Shown piece after piece: positions 49,695 through 58,945 of a stretch of DNA of 64,000 nt. The notes beneath the pieces were generated by a model. The model did no database searches. It had not been told where the DNA came from and saw nothing but the letters and a program-made list of their open reading frames with translations. The stretch's first letter is position 1. The number at the start of each line of letters is the position of its first letter. Origin of the DNA: Streptococcus mitis (lineage in GTDB: Bacteria; Bacillota; Bacilli; Lactobacillales; Streptococcaceae). The position numbers and the translations under genes are program-made. Where the stretch lies: positions 5,614-69,613 of the forward strand of contig MKYF01000016.1 in the NCBI GenBank assembly GCA_001914195.1, given 5' to 3'.

Positions 49695-50747
49695 ATGAAC
49701 AAGAAACAATGGCTAGGTCTTGGCCTAGTAGCAGTGGCAGCAGTTGGACTTGCTGCATGTGGTAACCGCTCTTCTCGTAAGGCAGATTCATCTTCTGATG
49801 TGAAGACAAAAGCAGCAATCGTCACTGATACTGGTGGTGTTGATGACAAATCATTCAACCAATCAGCTTGGGAAGGTTTGCAGGCTTGGGGTAAAGAACA
49901 CAATCTTTCAAAAGATAACGGTTTCACTTACTTCCAATCAACAAGTGAAGCTGACTACGCTAACAACTTGCAACAAGCGGCTGGAAGTTACAACCTAATC
50001 TTCGGTGTTGGTTTTGCCCTTCACAATGCGGTTGAAGAAGCAGCTAAAGAACATTCTGACTTGAACTATGTCTTGATTGATGATGTGATTAAAGATCAAA
50101 AGAATGTTGCGAGCGTAACTTTCGCTGATAATGAGTCAGGTTACCTTGCAGGTGTAGCTGCAGCAAAAACAACTAAAACAAAACAAGTTGGTTTTGTAGG
50201 TGGGCAGGAGTCAGAAGTTATCTCTCGTTTTGAAGCTGGTTTCAAGGCAGGTGTTGCCTCAGTAGACCCATCTATCAAAGTACAAGTTGACTATGCTGGT
50301 TCATTTGGTGATGCTGCTAAAGGTAAAACAATTGCAGCAGCACAATACGCAGCTGGTGCAGATATTGTTTACCAAGTAGCTGGTGGTACAGGTGCTGGTG
50401 TCTTTGCAGAAGCAAAATCACTCAACGAAAGCCGTCCTGAAAATGAAAAAGTTTGGGTTATCGGTGTTGACCGTGACCAAGAAGCAGAAGGTAAATACAC
50501 TTCTAAAGATGGCAAAGAATCAAACTTTGTTCTTGCATCTACTTTGAAACAAGTTGGTACAACTGTAAAAGATATTTCTAACAAGGCAGAAAAAGGTGAA
50601 TTCCCTGGCGGTCAAGTGATCGTTTACTCATTGAAAGATAAAGGGGTTGACTTGGCAGTAACAAACCTTTCAGAAGAAGGTAAAAAAGCTGTCGAAGATG
50701 CTAAAGCTAAAATCCTTGATGGAAGCGTAAAAGTTCCTGCAAAATAA
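49695..50747 (+). CDS. pnrA: Nucleoside-binding lipoprotein (BMP/PnrA family)
   Basis: 350-aa surface lipoprotein with lipobox LAAC (Cys about residue 22). BMP-family features: AAIVTDTGGVDDKSFNQSAWEGL at the start, GFVGGQESEVISRFEAGF and IVYQVAGGTGAGVF; cited by cores VDDKSFNQ and GGTGAG. It captures nucleosides for the ABC importer downstream. Start behind AGGAGGTTCAGTA. In pneumococcus this lipoprotein is known as PnrA. Confidence 0.93.
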   Translation: MNKKQWLGLGLVAVAAVGLAACGNRSSRKADSSSDVKTKAAIVTDTGGVDDKSFNQSAWEGLQAWGKEHNLSKDNGFTYFQSTSEADYANNLQQAAGSYNLIFGVGFALHNAVEEAAKEHSDLNYVLIDDVIKDQKNVASVTFADNESGYLAGVAAAKTTKTKQVGFVGGQESEVISRFEAGFKAGVASVDPSIKVQVDYAGSFGDAAKGKTIAAAQYAAGADIVYQVAGGTGAGVFAEAKSLNESRPENEKVWVIGVDRDQEAEGKYTSKDGKESNFVLASTLKQVGTTVKDISNKAEKGEFPGGQVIVYSLKDKGVDLAVTNLSEEGKKAVEDAKAKILDGSVKVPAK

Positions 50748-50770
50748 TGGATGGAAGTTATTTCTTAGGA

Positions 50771-50855
50771 AGCGGCCATCGGCCGCTTTTTAAGAGTTGA
50801 GACAAAGTCATTTTGTCTCAGTAAAGCTTGCTACTAGATAAACTAGCAAGTTTTA
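50771..50855 (+). terminator. Series of hairpins between lipoprotein and transporter genes
   Basis: AGCGGCC-ATC-GGCCGCT plus T run (50771-50792), then TGAGACAAA/TTTTGTCTCA (50798-50820), then CTTGCTACTAG/CTAGCAAG with a T run (50828-50855). They would give partial termination so that lipoprotein exceeds transporter. Confidence 0.75.
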
Positions 50856-50889
50856 TTGAAATAAAATAAGACTCTGAAAGGAAGAGCAC

Positions 50890-52425
50890 ATGGCACACGA
50901 AAATGTCATTGAGATGCGTGATATTACCAAGGTGTTTGGTGAATTTGTTGCCAACGACAAAATCAACCTGCACCTACGAAAAGGTGAAATTCATGCACTT
51001 TTAGGAGAAAATGGGGCTGGTAAGTCCACGCTCATGAACATGTTAGCAGGGCTTCTTGAACCAACTAGTGGTGAAATCGCGGTCAACGGTCAAGTTGTCA
51101 ATCTTGACTCCCCATCTAAAGCAGCTGGCTTGGGAATCGGAATGGTTCACCAGCACTTTATGTTGGTAGAGGCTTTCACGGTGGCTGAAAACATTATTTT
51201 AGGAAGTGAATTGACTAAAAATGGTGTGCTAGATATCGCTGGAGCTAGCAAAGAAATCAAGGCTCTTTCTGAACGTTATGGCTTAGCTGTGGACCCTTCT
51301 GCCAAGGTAGCAGACATCTCAGTTGGAGCCCAACAACGTGTGGAAATTTTAAAAACCCTTTATCGGGGGGCTGATATTCTTATCTTTGACGAACCAACGG
51401 CTGTTTTGACTCCATCAGAAATTGAGGAGTTGATGGCCATTATGAAAAATCTTGTTAAAGAAGGAAAATCAATTATCTTGATTACCCACAAGTTGGATGA
51501 AATTCGTGCAGTTTCTGACCGCGTTACAGTTATCCGTCGTGGGAAATCAATTGAAACCGTCAAAATTGCAGGAGCTACTAATGCTGATTTGGCAGAAATG
51601 ATGGTAGGACGTTCTGTTTCCTTTAAAACAGAGAAACAAGCCTCTCAACCAAAAGAAGTGGTCTTGTCAATCAAAGATTTGGTGGTCAATGAAAACCGTG
51701 GTGTTCCAGCTGTGAAAAATCTGTCCTTGGATGTTCGTGCTGGAGAGATTGTTGGTATTGCAGGGATTGATGGAAATGGTCAGTCTGAACTGATTCAAGC
51801 CATTACAGGTCTTCGCAAGGTTGAATCTGGTAGCATTGAGCTAAAAGGAGATTCAATTGTAGGCTTGCATCCACGACAAATTACAGAGCTAAGTGTTGGG
51901 CACGTTCCAGAAGACCGTCACCGTGATGGTTTGATTTTAGAGATGATGATTTCTGAAAATATTGCCCTTCAAACCTACTACAAAGAACCACATAGTAAAA
52001 ATGGAATTTTGAACTATTCAAATATTACTTCTTATGCTAAAAAGCTAATGGAAGAATTTGATGTTCGTGCTGCCAGTGAATTTGTTCCTGCAGCTGCACT
52101 TTCAGGAGGAAATCAACAAAAAGCAATTATTGCTCGTGAAATTGATCGTGATCCTGATCTCCTTATCGTCAGCCAGCCAACTCGTGGTTTGGATGTCGGT
52201 GCCATTGAATATATCCACAAACGCTTGATTGAAGAGCGTGATAATGGTAAGGCTGTCCTTGTTGTCAGCTTTGAACTAGATGAGATTTTAAATGTCTCAG
52301 ATCGTATTGCCGTTATCCACGATGGTAAGATTCAAGGTATTGTGTCACCAGAAACAACCAATAAACAAGAACTTGGTGTCTTGATGGCTGGTGGAAACTT
52401 GGGAAAGGAGAAGAGTGATGTCTAA
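50890..52425 (+). CDS. Nucleoside ABC importer ATPase (NupA type)
   Basis: 511 aa with two ABC domains as in BmpA-linked nucleoside and sugar importers. Domain 1: GENGAGKST, VGAQQRVEILK, DEPTAVL. Domain 2: GIDGNGQSE (degenerate Walker A), LSGGNQQKAI, SQPTRGLD. Overlaps the first permease gene by 8 bases. Confidence 0.93.
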   Translation: MAHENVIEMRDITKVFGEFVANDKINLHLRKGEIHALLGENGAGKSTLMNMLAGLLEPTSGEIAVNGQVVNLDSPSKAAGLGIGMVHQHFMLVEAFTVAENIILGSELTKNGVLDIAGASKEIKALSERYGLAVDPSAKVADISVGAQQRVEILKTLYRGADILIFDEPTAVLTPSEIEELMAIMKNLVKEGKSIILITHKLDEIRAVSDRVTVIRRGKSIETVKIAGATNADLAEMMVGRSVSFKTEKQASQPKEVVLSIKDLVVNENRGVPAVKNLSLDVRAGEIVGIAGIDGNGQSELIQAITGLRKVESGSIELKGDSIVGLHPRQITELSVGHVPEDRHRDGLILEMMISENIALQTYYKEPHSKNGILNYSNITSYAKKLMEEFDVRAASEFVPAAALSGGNQQKAIIAREIDRDPDLLIVSQPTRGLDVGAIEYIHKRLIEERDNGKAVLVVSFELDEILNVSDRIAVIHDGKIQGIVSPETTNKQELGVLMAGGNLGKEKSDV

Positions 52426-53476
52426 AAAACTACAACAAATTTCGGTTCCCTTGATTTCTGTCTTTCTAGGAATTTTACTTGGAGCCATTGTCATGTGGAT
52501 CTTCGGTTATGATGCTATTTGGGGCTACGAAGAATTGTTCTACACGGCCTTTGGTAGTCTGCGTGGGATTGGAGAAATCTTCCGCGCCATGGGACCTTTG
52601 GTCTTGATTGGTCTTGGTTTTGCTGTTGCCAGTCGTGCAGGTTTCTTTAACGTAGGGCTTCCTGGTCAGGCCTTGGCTGGTTGGATTCTTAGTGGTTGGT
52701 TTGCTTTGTCGCATCCAGATATGCCACGTCCCTTGATGATTCTAGCAACTATCGTGATTGCCTTGATTGCTGGAGGGATTGTTGGCGCGATTCCAGGTAT
52801 TCTTAGGGCTTATCTAGGGACGTCAGAGGTTATCGTAACCATCATGATGAACTACATTGTCTTGTATGTAGGGAATGCCTTTATCCATGCCTTCCCTAAA
52901 GACTTTATGCAAAGTACAGATTCGACAATTCGTGTTGGTACTAATGCAACCTATCAGACACCTTGGTTGGCTGAGTTGACTGGTAATTCACGGATGAATA
53001 TCGGTATTTTCTTTGCTCTCATTGCCGTTGCAGTCATTTGGTTCATGCTCAAGAAAACAACCCTTGGTTTTGAAATCCGTGCGGTTGGTCTTAATCCACA
53101 TGCTTCAGAATACGCTGGTATTTCTGCAAAACGAACGATTATCCTATCAATGATTATTTCAGGTGCCTTGGCAGGTCTTGGTGGAGCTGTTGAAGGACTT
53201 GGAACCTTCCAGAACGTCTATGTTCAAGGCGCATCATTAGCCGTCGGATTTAACGGAATGGCGGTTAGTCTGCTTGCGGCCAACTCACCAATTGGTATTC
53301 TCTTTGCATCCTTCCTATTTGGTGTTCTCCAAGTTGGAGCCCCAGGTATGAATGCGGCGCAGGTACCATCTGAGCTTGTCAGCATTGTAACAGCGTCTAT
53401 TATCTTCTTTGTCAGTGTTCATTACCTTATCGAACGCTTTGTCAAACCTAAAAAACAAGTTAAAGGAGGTAAGTAA
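52418..53476 (+). CDS. Nucleoside ABC importer permease 1 (NupB type)
   Basis: 352 aa, about nine membrane helices, BPD_transp_2 family; typical RAVGLNPHASEYAGISAKRT loop (core GLNPHASEYAGI). Start chosen at MSKKLQQ (GGAGAAGAG upstream) rather than an earlier ATG. Confidence 0.92.
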   Translation: MSKKLQQISVPLISVFLGILLGAIVMWIFGYDAIWGYEELFYTAFGSLRGIGEIFRAMGPLVLIGLGFAVASRAGFFNVGLPGQALAGWILSGWFALSHPDMPRPLMILATIVIALIAGGIVGAIPGILRAYLGTSEVIVTIMMNYIVLYVGNAFIHAFPKDFMQSTDSTIRVGTNATYQTPWLAELTGNSRMNIGIFFALIAVAVIWFMLKKTTLGFEIRAVGLNPHASEYAGISAKRTIILSMIISGALAGLGGAVEGLGTFQNVYVQGASLAVGFNGMAVSLLAANSPIGILFASFLFGVLQVGAPGMNAAQVPSELVSIVTASIIFFVSVHYLIERFVKPKKQVKGGK

Positions 53477-53478
53477 AG

Positions 53479-54435
53479 ATGTCTATTACAACCTTGCTCA
53501 CCCTCTTGGTGTCTTCTATGCTGATTTACTCAGCACCCCTCATCTTTACAAGTATTGGTGGTGTTTTCTCTGAACGTGGTGGTGTGGTAAACGTCGGCCT
53601 TGAAGGAATTATGGTTATGGGTGCCTTTTCTGGAGTTGTCTTTAACCTTGAATTTGCAGAACAATTTGGAGCAGCAACTCCATGGCTATCTTTGATAGTT
53701 GCAGGATTGGTTGGTGGCCTCTTCTCTATTATCCACGCAGCAGCAACGATTCATTTCCGTGCAGACCATGTTGTCAGCGGTACGGTATTGAACTTGATGG
53801 CGCCAGCCTTGGCTGTTTTCTTGGTTAAAGTTCTTTATAACAAAGGACAAACCGACAACCTAAGTCAAACTTTTGGACGCTTTGACTTCCCAGTCTTGGC
53901 AAATATCCCAGTGATTGGTGATATCTTCTTCAAGTCAACTAGTCTTCTTGGTTACTTGGCGATTGCCTTCTCTTTCCTTGCTTGGTTTATCCTCTTCAAG
54001 ACTCGATTTGGTCTTCGTCTCCGCTCTGTCGGTGAACATCCTCAAGCAGCTGATACCTTGGGAATCAATGTCTACAAAATGAGATATTTAGGGGTTATTA
54101 TTTCAGGTTTCCTAGGTGGAATTGGAGGAGCAATTTATGCTCAATCCATCTCAGTCAACTTCTCAGTGACAACTATTGTTGGACCTGGATTTATCGCTCT
54201 TGCTGCGATGATTTTTGGAAAATGGAATCCAATCGGAGCTATGCTTTCTAGTCTTTTCTTTGGACTTTCACAAAGTTTGGCTGTTATCGGTTCTCAATTG
54301 CCATTCCTACAAGGTGTGCCAACAGTTTATCTTCAAATCGCACCTTATGTCTTGACAATTCTTGTCTTGGCAGCCTTCTTTGGAAAAGCAGTTGCACCAA
54401 AAGCAGATGGTATCAACTATATCAAATCAAAATAA
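53479..54435 (+). CDS. Nucleoside ABC importer permease 2 (NupC type)
   Basis: 318 aa, about nine helices, with FSERGGVVNVGLEGIMVMGAF and the loop RSVGEHPQAADTLGINVYKMRY (core GEHPQAADTLG), both typical of this permease type. AAAGGAGG before the ATG lies inside the end of the first permease gene. Confidence 0.92.
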   Translation: MSITTLLTLLVSSMLIYSAPLIFTSIGGVFSERGGVVNVGLEGIMVMGAFSGVVFNLEFAEQFGAATPWLSLIVAGLVGGLFSIIHAAATIHFRADHVVSGTVLNLMAPALAVFLVKVLYNKGQTDNLSQTFGRFDFPVLANIPVIGDIFFKSTSLLGYLAIAFSFLAWFILFKTRFGLRLRSVGEHPQAADTLGINVYKMRYLGVIISGFLGGIGGAIYAQSISVNFSVTTIVGPGFIALAAMIFGKWNPIGAMLSSLFFGLSQSLAVIGSQLPFLQGVPTVYLQIAPYVLTILVLAAFFGKAVAPKADGINYIKSK

Positions 54436-54442
54436 GCATACA

Positions 54443-54478
54443 AAAAACGTCAGTACATTCAAACTGGCGTTTATTTTT
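54443..54478 (+). terminator. Terminator of the nucleoside importer operon and of plsY
   Basis: AAACGTCAGT pairs with ACTGGCGTTT around ACATTCAA; A and T tracts on both sides. Confidence 0.85.
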
Positions 54479-55112
54479 TAGGATTTTGATGGGTTAAGTT
54501 CAGTCCCCAAGGGACCAAATTTTCAGTTTTATTTTTGATGCGTGTGATATTATCCTTATGCCGAATGATAATCAAGCTAGCAAGTGCTAGGATAATAGCG
54601 ATGAAGAGAGGGTCATAGTTGCTCAGGATAAAACCAAAAAGTGGAAAGAGTAGAACTCCGATGACAGCCGCGATAGATGCTGTGACACTAGATAGTGAAA
54701 TCATACTACCAAGATAGAGGGTTCCAAAGAAAACAACTGCAAGGTAGAGACAGAAGACAGGTGCAAATCCGAAAATCACTCCTGCACTGGTTGCGACAGC
54801 CTTACCACCCTTAAATCCTGCAAAGATAGGGAAGGTATGGCCAATAACAGCTAAAAGTCCAAAGATGAGAGGCGAAACGCCTTGTAGATGAAACATAATC
54901 GGAAGAAGCGTTGCTAAGGTTCCCTTGAAAAAGTCAATCACAAAGGTTGCCATACCAGCTTTCTTACCTAAAATGCGGAAGGTATTGGTCGTTCCTGTGT
55001 TACCAGAACCATGTTCACGCAGATTGATTTGAAAGAATACTTGTCCAATCCAGAGACCAGACGGAATTGAACCCAGCAAATAGGCTAGGATTAATAAAAC
55101 TATTGTAATCAT
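54471..55112 (-). CDS. plsY: Acyl-phosphate glycerol-3-phosphate acyltransferase
   Basis: Membrane enzyme starting phospholipid synthesis. 213 aa, five helices, with GSIPSGLWIGQ, GSGNTGTTN and GHTFPIFAGFKGGKAVAT, the three conserved loops of PlsY. Divergent from parE. Confidence 0.95.
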   Translation of the reverse strand: MITIVLLILAYLLGSIPSGLWIGQVFFQINLREHGSGNTGTTNTFRILGKKAGMATFVIDFFKGTLATLLPIMFHLQGVSPLIFGLLAVIGHTFPIFAGFKGGKAVATSAGVIFGFAPVFCLYLAVVFFGTLYLGSMISLSSVTASIAAVIGVLLFPLFGFILSNYDPLFIAIILALASLIIIRHKDNITRIKNKTENLVPWGLNLTHQNPKK

Positions 55113-55247
55113 ACTCCTATTATATCATGAAATGGAGAAGAAAGGCAGAGAATCTCTTCTGAAATTGTCACAGCGGAGAAAGAAAAATTTTGCAAAATCC
55201 TTGGAAAACCTGTAGAATAGTAAAGATGAACGAATAGGAGGTTCCTT

Positions 55248-57191
55248 GTGTCAAAAAAGGAAATCAATATTAACAATTATAATGATGATGCCATTCAGGT
55301 GCTAGAAGGGTTGGATGCGGTCCGAAAACGTCCAGGGATGTATATCGGATCGACTGATGGGGCAGGTCTCCACCACCTCGTCTGGGAAATCGTCGACAAT
55401 GCAGTCGATGAGGCCTTGTCTGGATTTGGTGACCGTATTGATGTGACTATCAATAAAGATGGCAGTTTAACGGTTCAAGACCATGGACGTGGGATGCCGA
55501 CTGGAATGCACGCTATGGGAATCCCAACAGTTGAGGTTATCTTTACCATTCTTCACGCAGGAGGAAAATTTGGTCAAGGTGGTTATAAGACATCAGGTGG
55601 ACTTCACGGGGTGGGCTCTTCTGTTGTTAATGCCCTTTCTAGTTGGCTAGAAGTTGAAATCACTCGCGATGGTGCAATCTACAAGCAACGTTTTGAAAAT
55701 GGTGGAAAACCTGTCACGACTCTGAAGAAAATCGGTACAGCACCCAAGTCTAAAACAGGTACCAAGGTTACTTTTATGCCTGATGCGACCATCTTCTCTA
55801 CTACAGACTTCAAGTACAATACCATCTCAGAGCGTCTTAATGAATCAGCCTTTCTCTTGAAAAATGTGACCTTGTCTCTAACGGATAAACGCACAGATGA
55901 GTCTGTTGAGTTTCACTATGAAAATGGGGTACAAGACTTTGTTTCTTATCTGAACGAAGACAAGGAGACCTTGACGCCAGTTCTGTACTTTGAAGGGGAA
56001 GACAATGGTTTTCAAGTGGAAGTAGCGCTTCAGTACAATGATGGATTTTCAGATAACATCTTGTCCTTTGTTAATAATGTTCGCACCAAGGACGGTGGAA
56101 CGCATGAGACAGGACTCAAGTCTGCTATCACTAAGGTCATGAATGACTATGCGCGTAAGACGGGACTTCTCAAGGAAAAAGATAAAAACCTTGAAGGTTC
56201 AGACTATCGTGAGGGACTAGCGGCCGTTCTTTCTATCTTGGTTCCTGAAGAACACCTCCAGTTTGAAGGACAGACCAAGGACAAACTAGGAAGTCCACTA
56301 GCTCGCCCAGTTGTGGATGGCATTGTGGCGGATAAGTTGACCTTCTTTCTTATGGAAAATGGTGAATTGGCTTCTAACCTCATCCGCAAGGCTATCAAGG
56401 CCCGTGACGCTCGTGAAGCGGCACGTAAGGCGCGTGATGAGAGCCGAAATGGTAAGAAAAATAAAAAAGACAAGGGCTTGCTGTCTGGGAAATTGACCCC
56501 AGCCCAGTCCAAGAATCCGGCTAAGAATGAACTCTATCTAGTCGAGGGGGATTCTGCCGGAGGTTCTGCTAAACAAGGTCGTGACCGCAAATTCCAAGCT
56601 ATCTTGCCCCTTCGTGGTAAGGTCATCAATACAGCTAAAGCCAAGATGGCAGATATCCTTAAAAATGAGGAAATCAACACAATGATTTATACCATCGGTG
56701 CTGGTGTAGGGGCAGATTTCTCCCTTGAAGATGCCAACTATGACAAGATCATTATCATGACCGATGCAGATACAGATGGAGCCCATATTCAAACACTTCT
56801 CTTAACCTTCTTTTATCGTTACATGCGTCCGCTAGTCGAGGCAGGTCATGTCTATATCGCCCTTCCGCCTCTTTACAAGATGTCCAAAGGTAAGGGTAAG
56901 AAAGAAGAAGTAGCCTATGCTTGGACGGACGGAGAACTAGAAGAACTCCGCAAACAGTTTGGTAAAGGCGCCACACTTCAACGTTATAAAGGTCTTGGTG
57001 AGATGAATGCAGACCAGCTCTGGGAAACAACCATGAATCCAGAAACTCGCACCCTCATCCGTGTCACAATCGAAGACTTAGCTCGCGCCGAACGTCGCGT
57101 CAATGTCCTCATGGGAGACAAGGTCGAACCACGCCGTAAGTGGATTGAGGACAATGTTAAGTTTACGCTAGAAGAAGCGACAGTGTTTTAA
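55248..57191 (+). CDS. parE: DNA topoisomerase IV subunit B
   Basis: ATPase subunit of topoisomerase IV for chromosome decatenation. 647 aa from a GTG behind AGGAGG. GHKL ATPase motifs EIVDNAVDEAL and GGLHGVGSSVVNAL, TOPRIM EGDSAGGSAKQGRDRKFQA with PLRGKVIN, and DADTDGAHI. parC lies downstream but separated by two extra genes. Confidence 0.96.
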   Translation: MSKKEININNYNDDAIQVLEGLDAVRKRPGMYIGSTDGAGLHHLVWEIVDNAVDEALSGFGDRIDVTINKDGSLTVQDHGRGMPTGMHAMGIPTVEVIFTILHAGGKFGQGGYKTSGGLHGVGSSVVNALSSWLEVEITRDGAIYKQRFENGGKPVTTLKKIGTAPKSKTGTKVTFMPDATIFSTTDFKYNTISERLNESAFLLKNVTLSLTDKRTDESVEFHYENGVQDFVSYLNEDKETLTPVLYFEGEDNGFQVEVALQYNDGFSDNILSFVNNVRTKDGGTHETGLKSAITKVMNDYARKTGLLKEKDKNLEGSDYREGLAAVLSILVPEEHLQFEGQTKDKLGSPLARPVVDGIVADKLTFFLMENGELASNLIRKAIKARDAREAARKARDESRNGKKNKKDKGLLSGKLTPAQSKNPAKNELYLVEGDSAGGSAKQGRDRKFQAILPLRGKVINTAKAKMADILKNEEINTMIYTIGAGVGADFSLEDANYDKIIIMTDADTDGAHIQTLLLTFFYRYMRPLVEAGHVYIALPPLYKMSKGKGKKEEVAYAWTDGELEELRKQFGKGATLQRYKGLGEMNADQLWETTMNPETRTLIRVTIEDLARAERRVNVLMGDKVEPRRKWIEDNVKFTLEEATVF

Positions 57192-57218
57192 GTCACTTTT
57201 TAATGAATGGGTATCAAC

Positions 57219-58079
57219 ATGAGAGCTGAAACAGAAATGCTAGATCTGATTTTACAGACTGCCAAAACTTTACAAGTCAAAGCTGTCGCCATGTCTGGTT
57301 CACGGACAAACCAAAATGCTCCAAAAGATGAATTTCAAGACTACGATGTGGTCTATGTCGTGGATGATTTTGATAATCTGATGAGTGACCTTTCTTGGTT
57401 GAACTATTTCGGAAAGCGAATTATAGAGCAAGAGGTTGTTCTTGACCATCGTCGTCTTTATCTCATGCTCTTTGAAGATGGCAACCGTATCGATTTGACT
57501 CTTTGCCCAAAAGAGCACATTAAAGAGTGGGTGGATAGTGAGGTAGGATTCACCGTTTTAGAAGATCCTAATGGTTTGTTTGAACCTTATTCACCGAGTC
57601 CTCAACGCTTTTGGACAAATCCAGCTAGTGTGATAGATTTTGAAAATGCCTGCAATGAATTTTGGTGGGTGTCAGCCTACGTGGTTAAAGGAATTTGTCG
57701 CAATCAGCTCATCTACGCGACAGACCATCTCTATGGTATTTGTCAACAAGAACTCCTGAAAATTTTAGCTTGGTTGGTAGCAAGTGATAGGGGGAAAGTC
57801 GATATCGGCAAGAACTACAAGTATCTCTTCAACTATTTACCTGCTGAGAAAAAGAAGGAATTCTCAAATTTACTTGATTTTTCAAGTAAAGAGAAAATCA
57901 CTCAGTCTTTGTTTGCTACGATGAAATTTTTCCACCAAGAGGCTCAGTCCCTTGCTAAAAAGCTGGGCTTTGCCTACGATAAGGAAGTGGCTGAGAAGAT
58001 GATGAGATATGCTGAGGAGAGAGTAAAGAAGTTTGGGAATAATTGGAAAAATGAAAAAGCGAGAGGAGAAGACTCATGA
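57219..58079 (+). CDS. Aminoglycoside 6-adenylyltransferase-like protein
   Basis: 286 aa from MRAETEMLDLI (an ATG 12 bases earlier is possible; neither has a strong ribosome binding site). The nucleotidyltransferase core reads MSGSRTNQNAPKDEFQDYDVVYVV, with G27-S28-R29 and D41/D43; the C-terminal helical part matches ANT(6)/AadE. Clinical resistance cannot be assumed. Viridans streptococci are known to carry an ant-like gene between parE and parC. It overlaps the next gene by 4 bases. Confidence 0.85.
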   Translation: MRAETEMLDLILQTAKTLQVKAVAMSGSRTNQNAPKDEFQDYDVVYVVDDFDNLMSDLSWLNYFGKRIIEQEVVLDHRRLYLMLFEDGNRIDLTLCPKEHIKEWVDSEVGFTVLEDPNGLFEPYSPSPQRFWTNPASVIDFENACNEFWWVSAYVVKGICRNQLIYATDHLYGICQQELLKILAWLVASDRGKVDIGKNYKYLFNYLPAEKKKEFSNLLDFSSKEKITQSLFATMKFFHQEAQSLAKKLGFAYDKEVAEKMMRYAEERVKKFGNNWKNEKARGEDS

Positions 58080-58636
58080 TTGAAAAAGTGGAACGACTCA
58101 TTACAGAGATTAATCGTATTCATCGAGAATATTCTAAAGATTATTTTGAAACGGGTAAGGTGGAAAAAATCAATCTCAAGCATACCTTTTCAAAAGTTCC
58201 GACTAAAGCGATTTTGGCCTACCGTCTGAATTTACATGAGTCAATTAATGACTATCTGATGAAAGCAGATGTCCAAGATATTGCCTATGTTTATCGTGTC
58301 AAAACTTCTGAGTCTATTTTAGATAAAATTACACGTTTTTCAGAGCGTCAAGAGGGCTATCCTGTGAATTCCATTCTTAATGATATTTTTGGTGCTCGTA
58401 TGATTTTAAGTTCCAAAGAGATAGCTCAAGTTATGGAGAAACTAGATGATTGGCAAGAGCTGTACGGACTAAAAAACTGGTATTTACGTGATAAAGATGG
58501 CTATGTCGGTATTCATATCTATTTTAAAAATAAAAGTAATTTTTATTATCCATGGGAACTCCAACTTTGGGATAAGAAAGATGTAGATAGTAATATCGCC
58601 AGCCATATCAAGTATAAACGAGGATTTGTGGAGTAG
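58076..58636 (+). CDS. RelA/SpoT-domain protein (small alarmone synthetase-like)
   Basis: 186 aa. Synthetase motifs seen in order: R74-V-K76-T-S-E-S-I-L-D-K (ATP-binding R and K), D103-I-F-G-A-R108-M-I (metal Asp), D-G-Y143-V-G-I-H147 (acceptor-base stacking Tyr), and W-E161-L-Q163 (catalytic Glu). No hydrolase, TGS or ACT domain. It could make (p)ppGpp or a related nucleotide, or modify another acceptor. Overlap with the ANT(6)-like gene suggests that the two work together. Confidence 0.8.
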   Translation: MIEKVERLITEINRIHREYSKDYFETGKVEKINLKHTFSKVPTKAILAYRLNLHESINDYLMKADVQDIAYVYRVKTSESILDKITRFSERQEGYPVNSILNDIFGARMILSSKEIAQVMEKLDDWQELYGLKNWYLRDKDGYVGIHIYFKNKSNFYYPWELQLWDKKDVDSNIASHIKYKRGFVE

Positions 58637-58945
58637 ACATTTCAAGTGGAAATGACGATACAGGAATTGGATAAAATTCACTTACTCTATATTTTTTTCA
58701 TAGTATTTACTCTACATTCTTCGAAAGGAGTTGAACACGCCCTAAATGCTGTGTGAAAACTCCTTATTACTCACTGAAGCAACATATTAAACTACAGAAA
58801 GGATAGTTTGGTTACTTATAGTAACTGAACATGGGACTAATTTCTCAATAAAAAAGAGAAATCGCCTTGGGGTCATCGAACCCTGCATCGATTTCCTATT
58901 TTTCTACAGAAATTTTCGGCAAGCCGAATCGTCCCTTTGTATCTT
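58637..58945 (+). repeat. Palindromic repeat region before parC
   Basis: Contains AAAGGAGTTGAACACGCCCTAAATGC (related to unit 2 before deoD), hairpin GAAATCG...CGATTTC (58858-58895) with GGGT/ACCC inside, CTGCATC...TCCTATTTT (also in unit 2), and TTCGGC-AA-GCCGAA (58915-58928). It ends CCTTTGTATCTT directly before the parC ATG, as does the deoD leader. No coding frame of note. Confidence 0.6.

Noticed and set aside
57219..58079. Call of a clinical aminoglycoside-resistance gene
   Set aside because: The sequence is only ANT(6)-like and lies at a known chromosomal position in viridans streptococci; resistance cannot be read from it.
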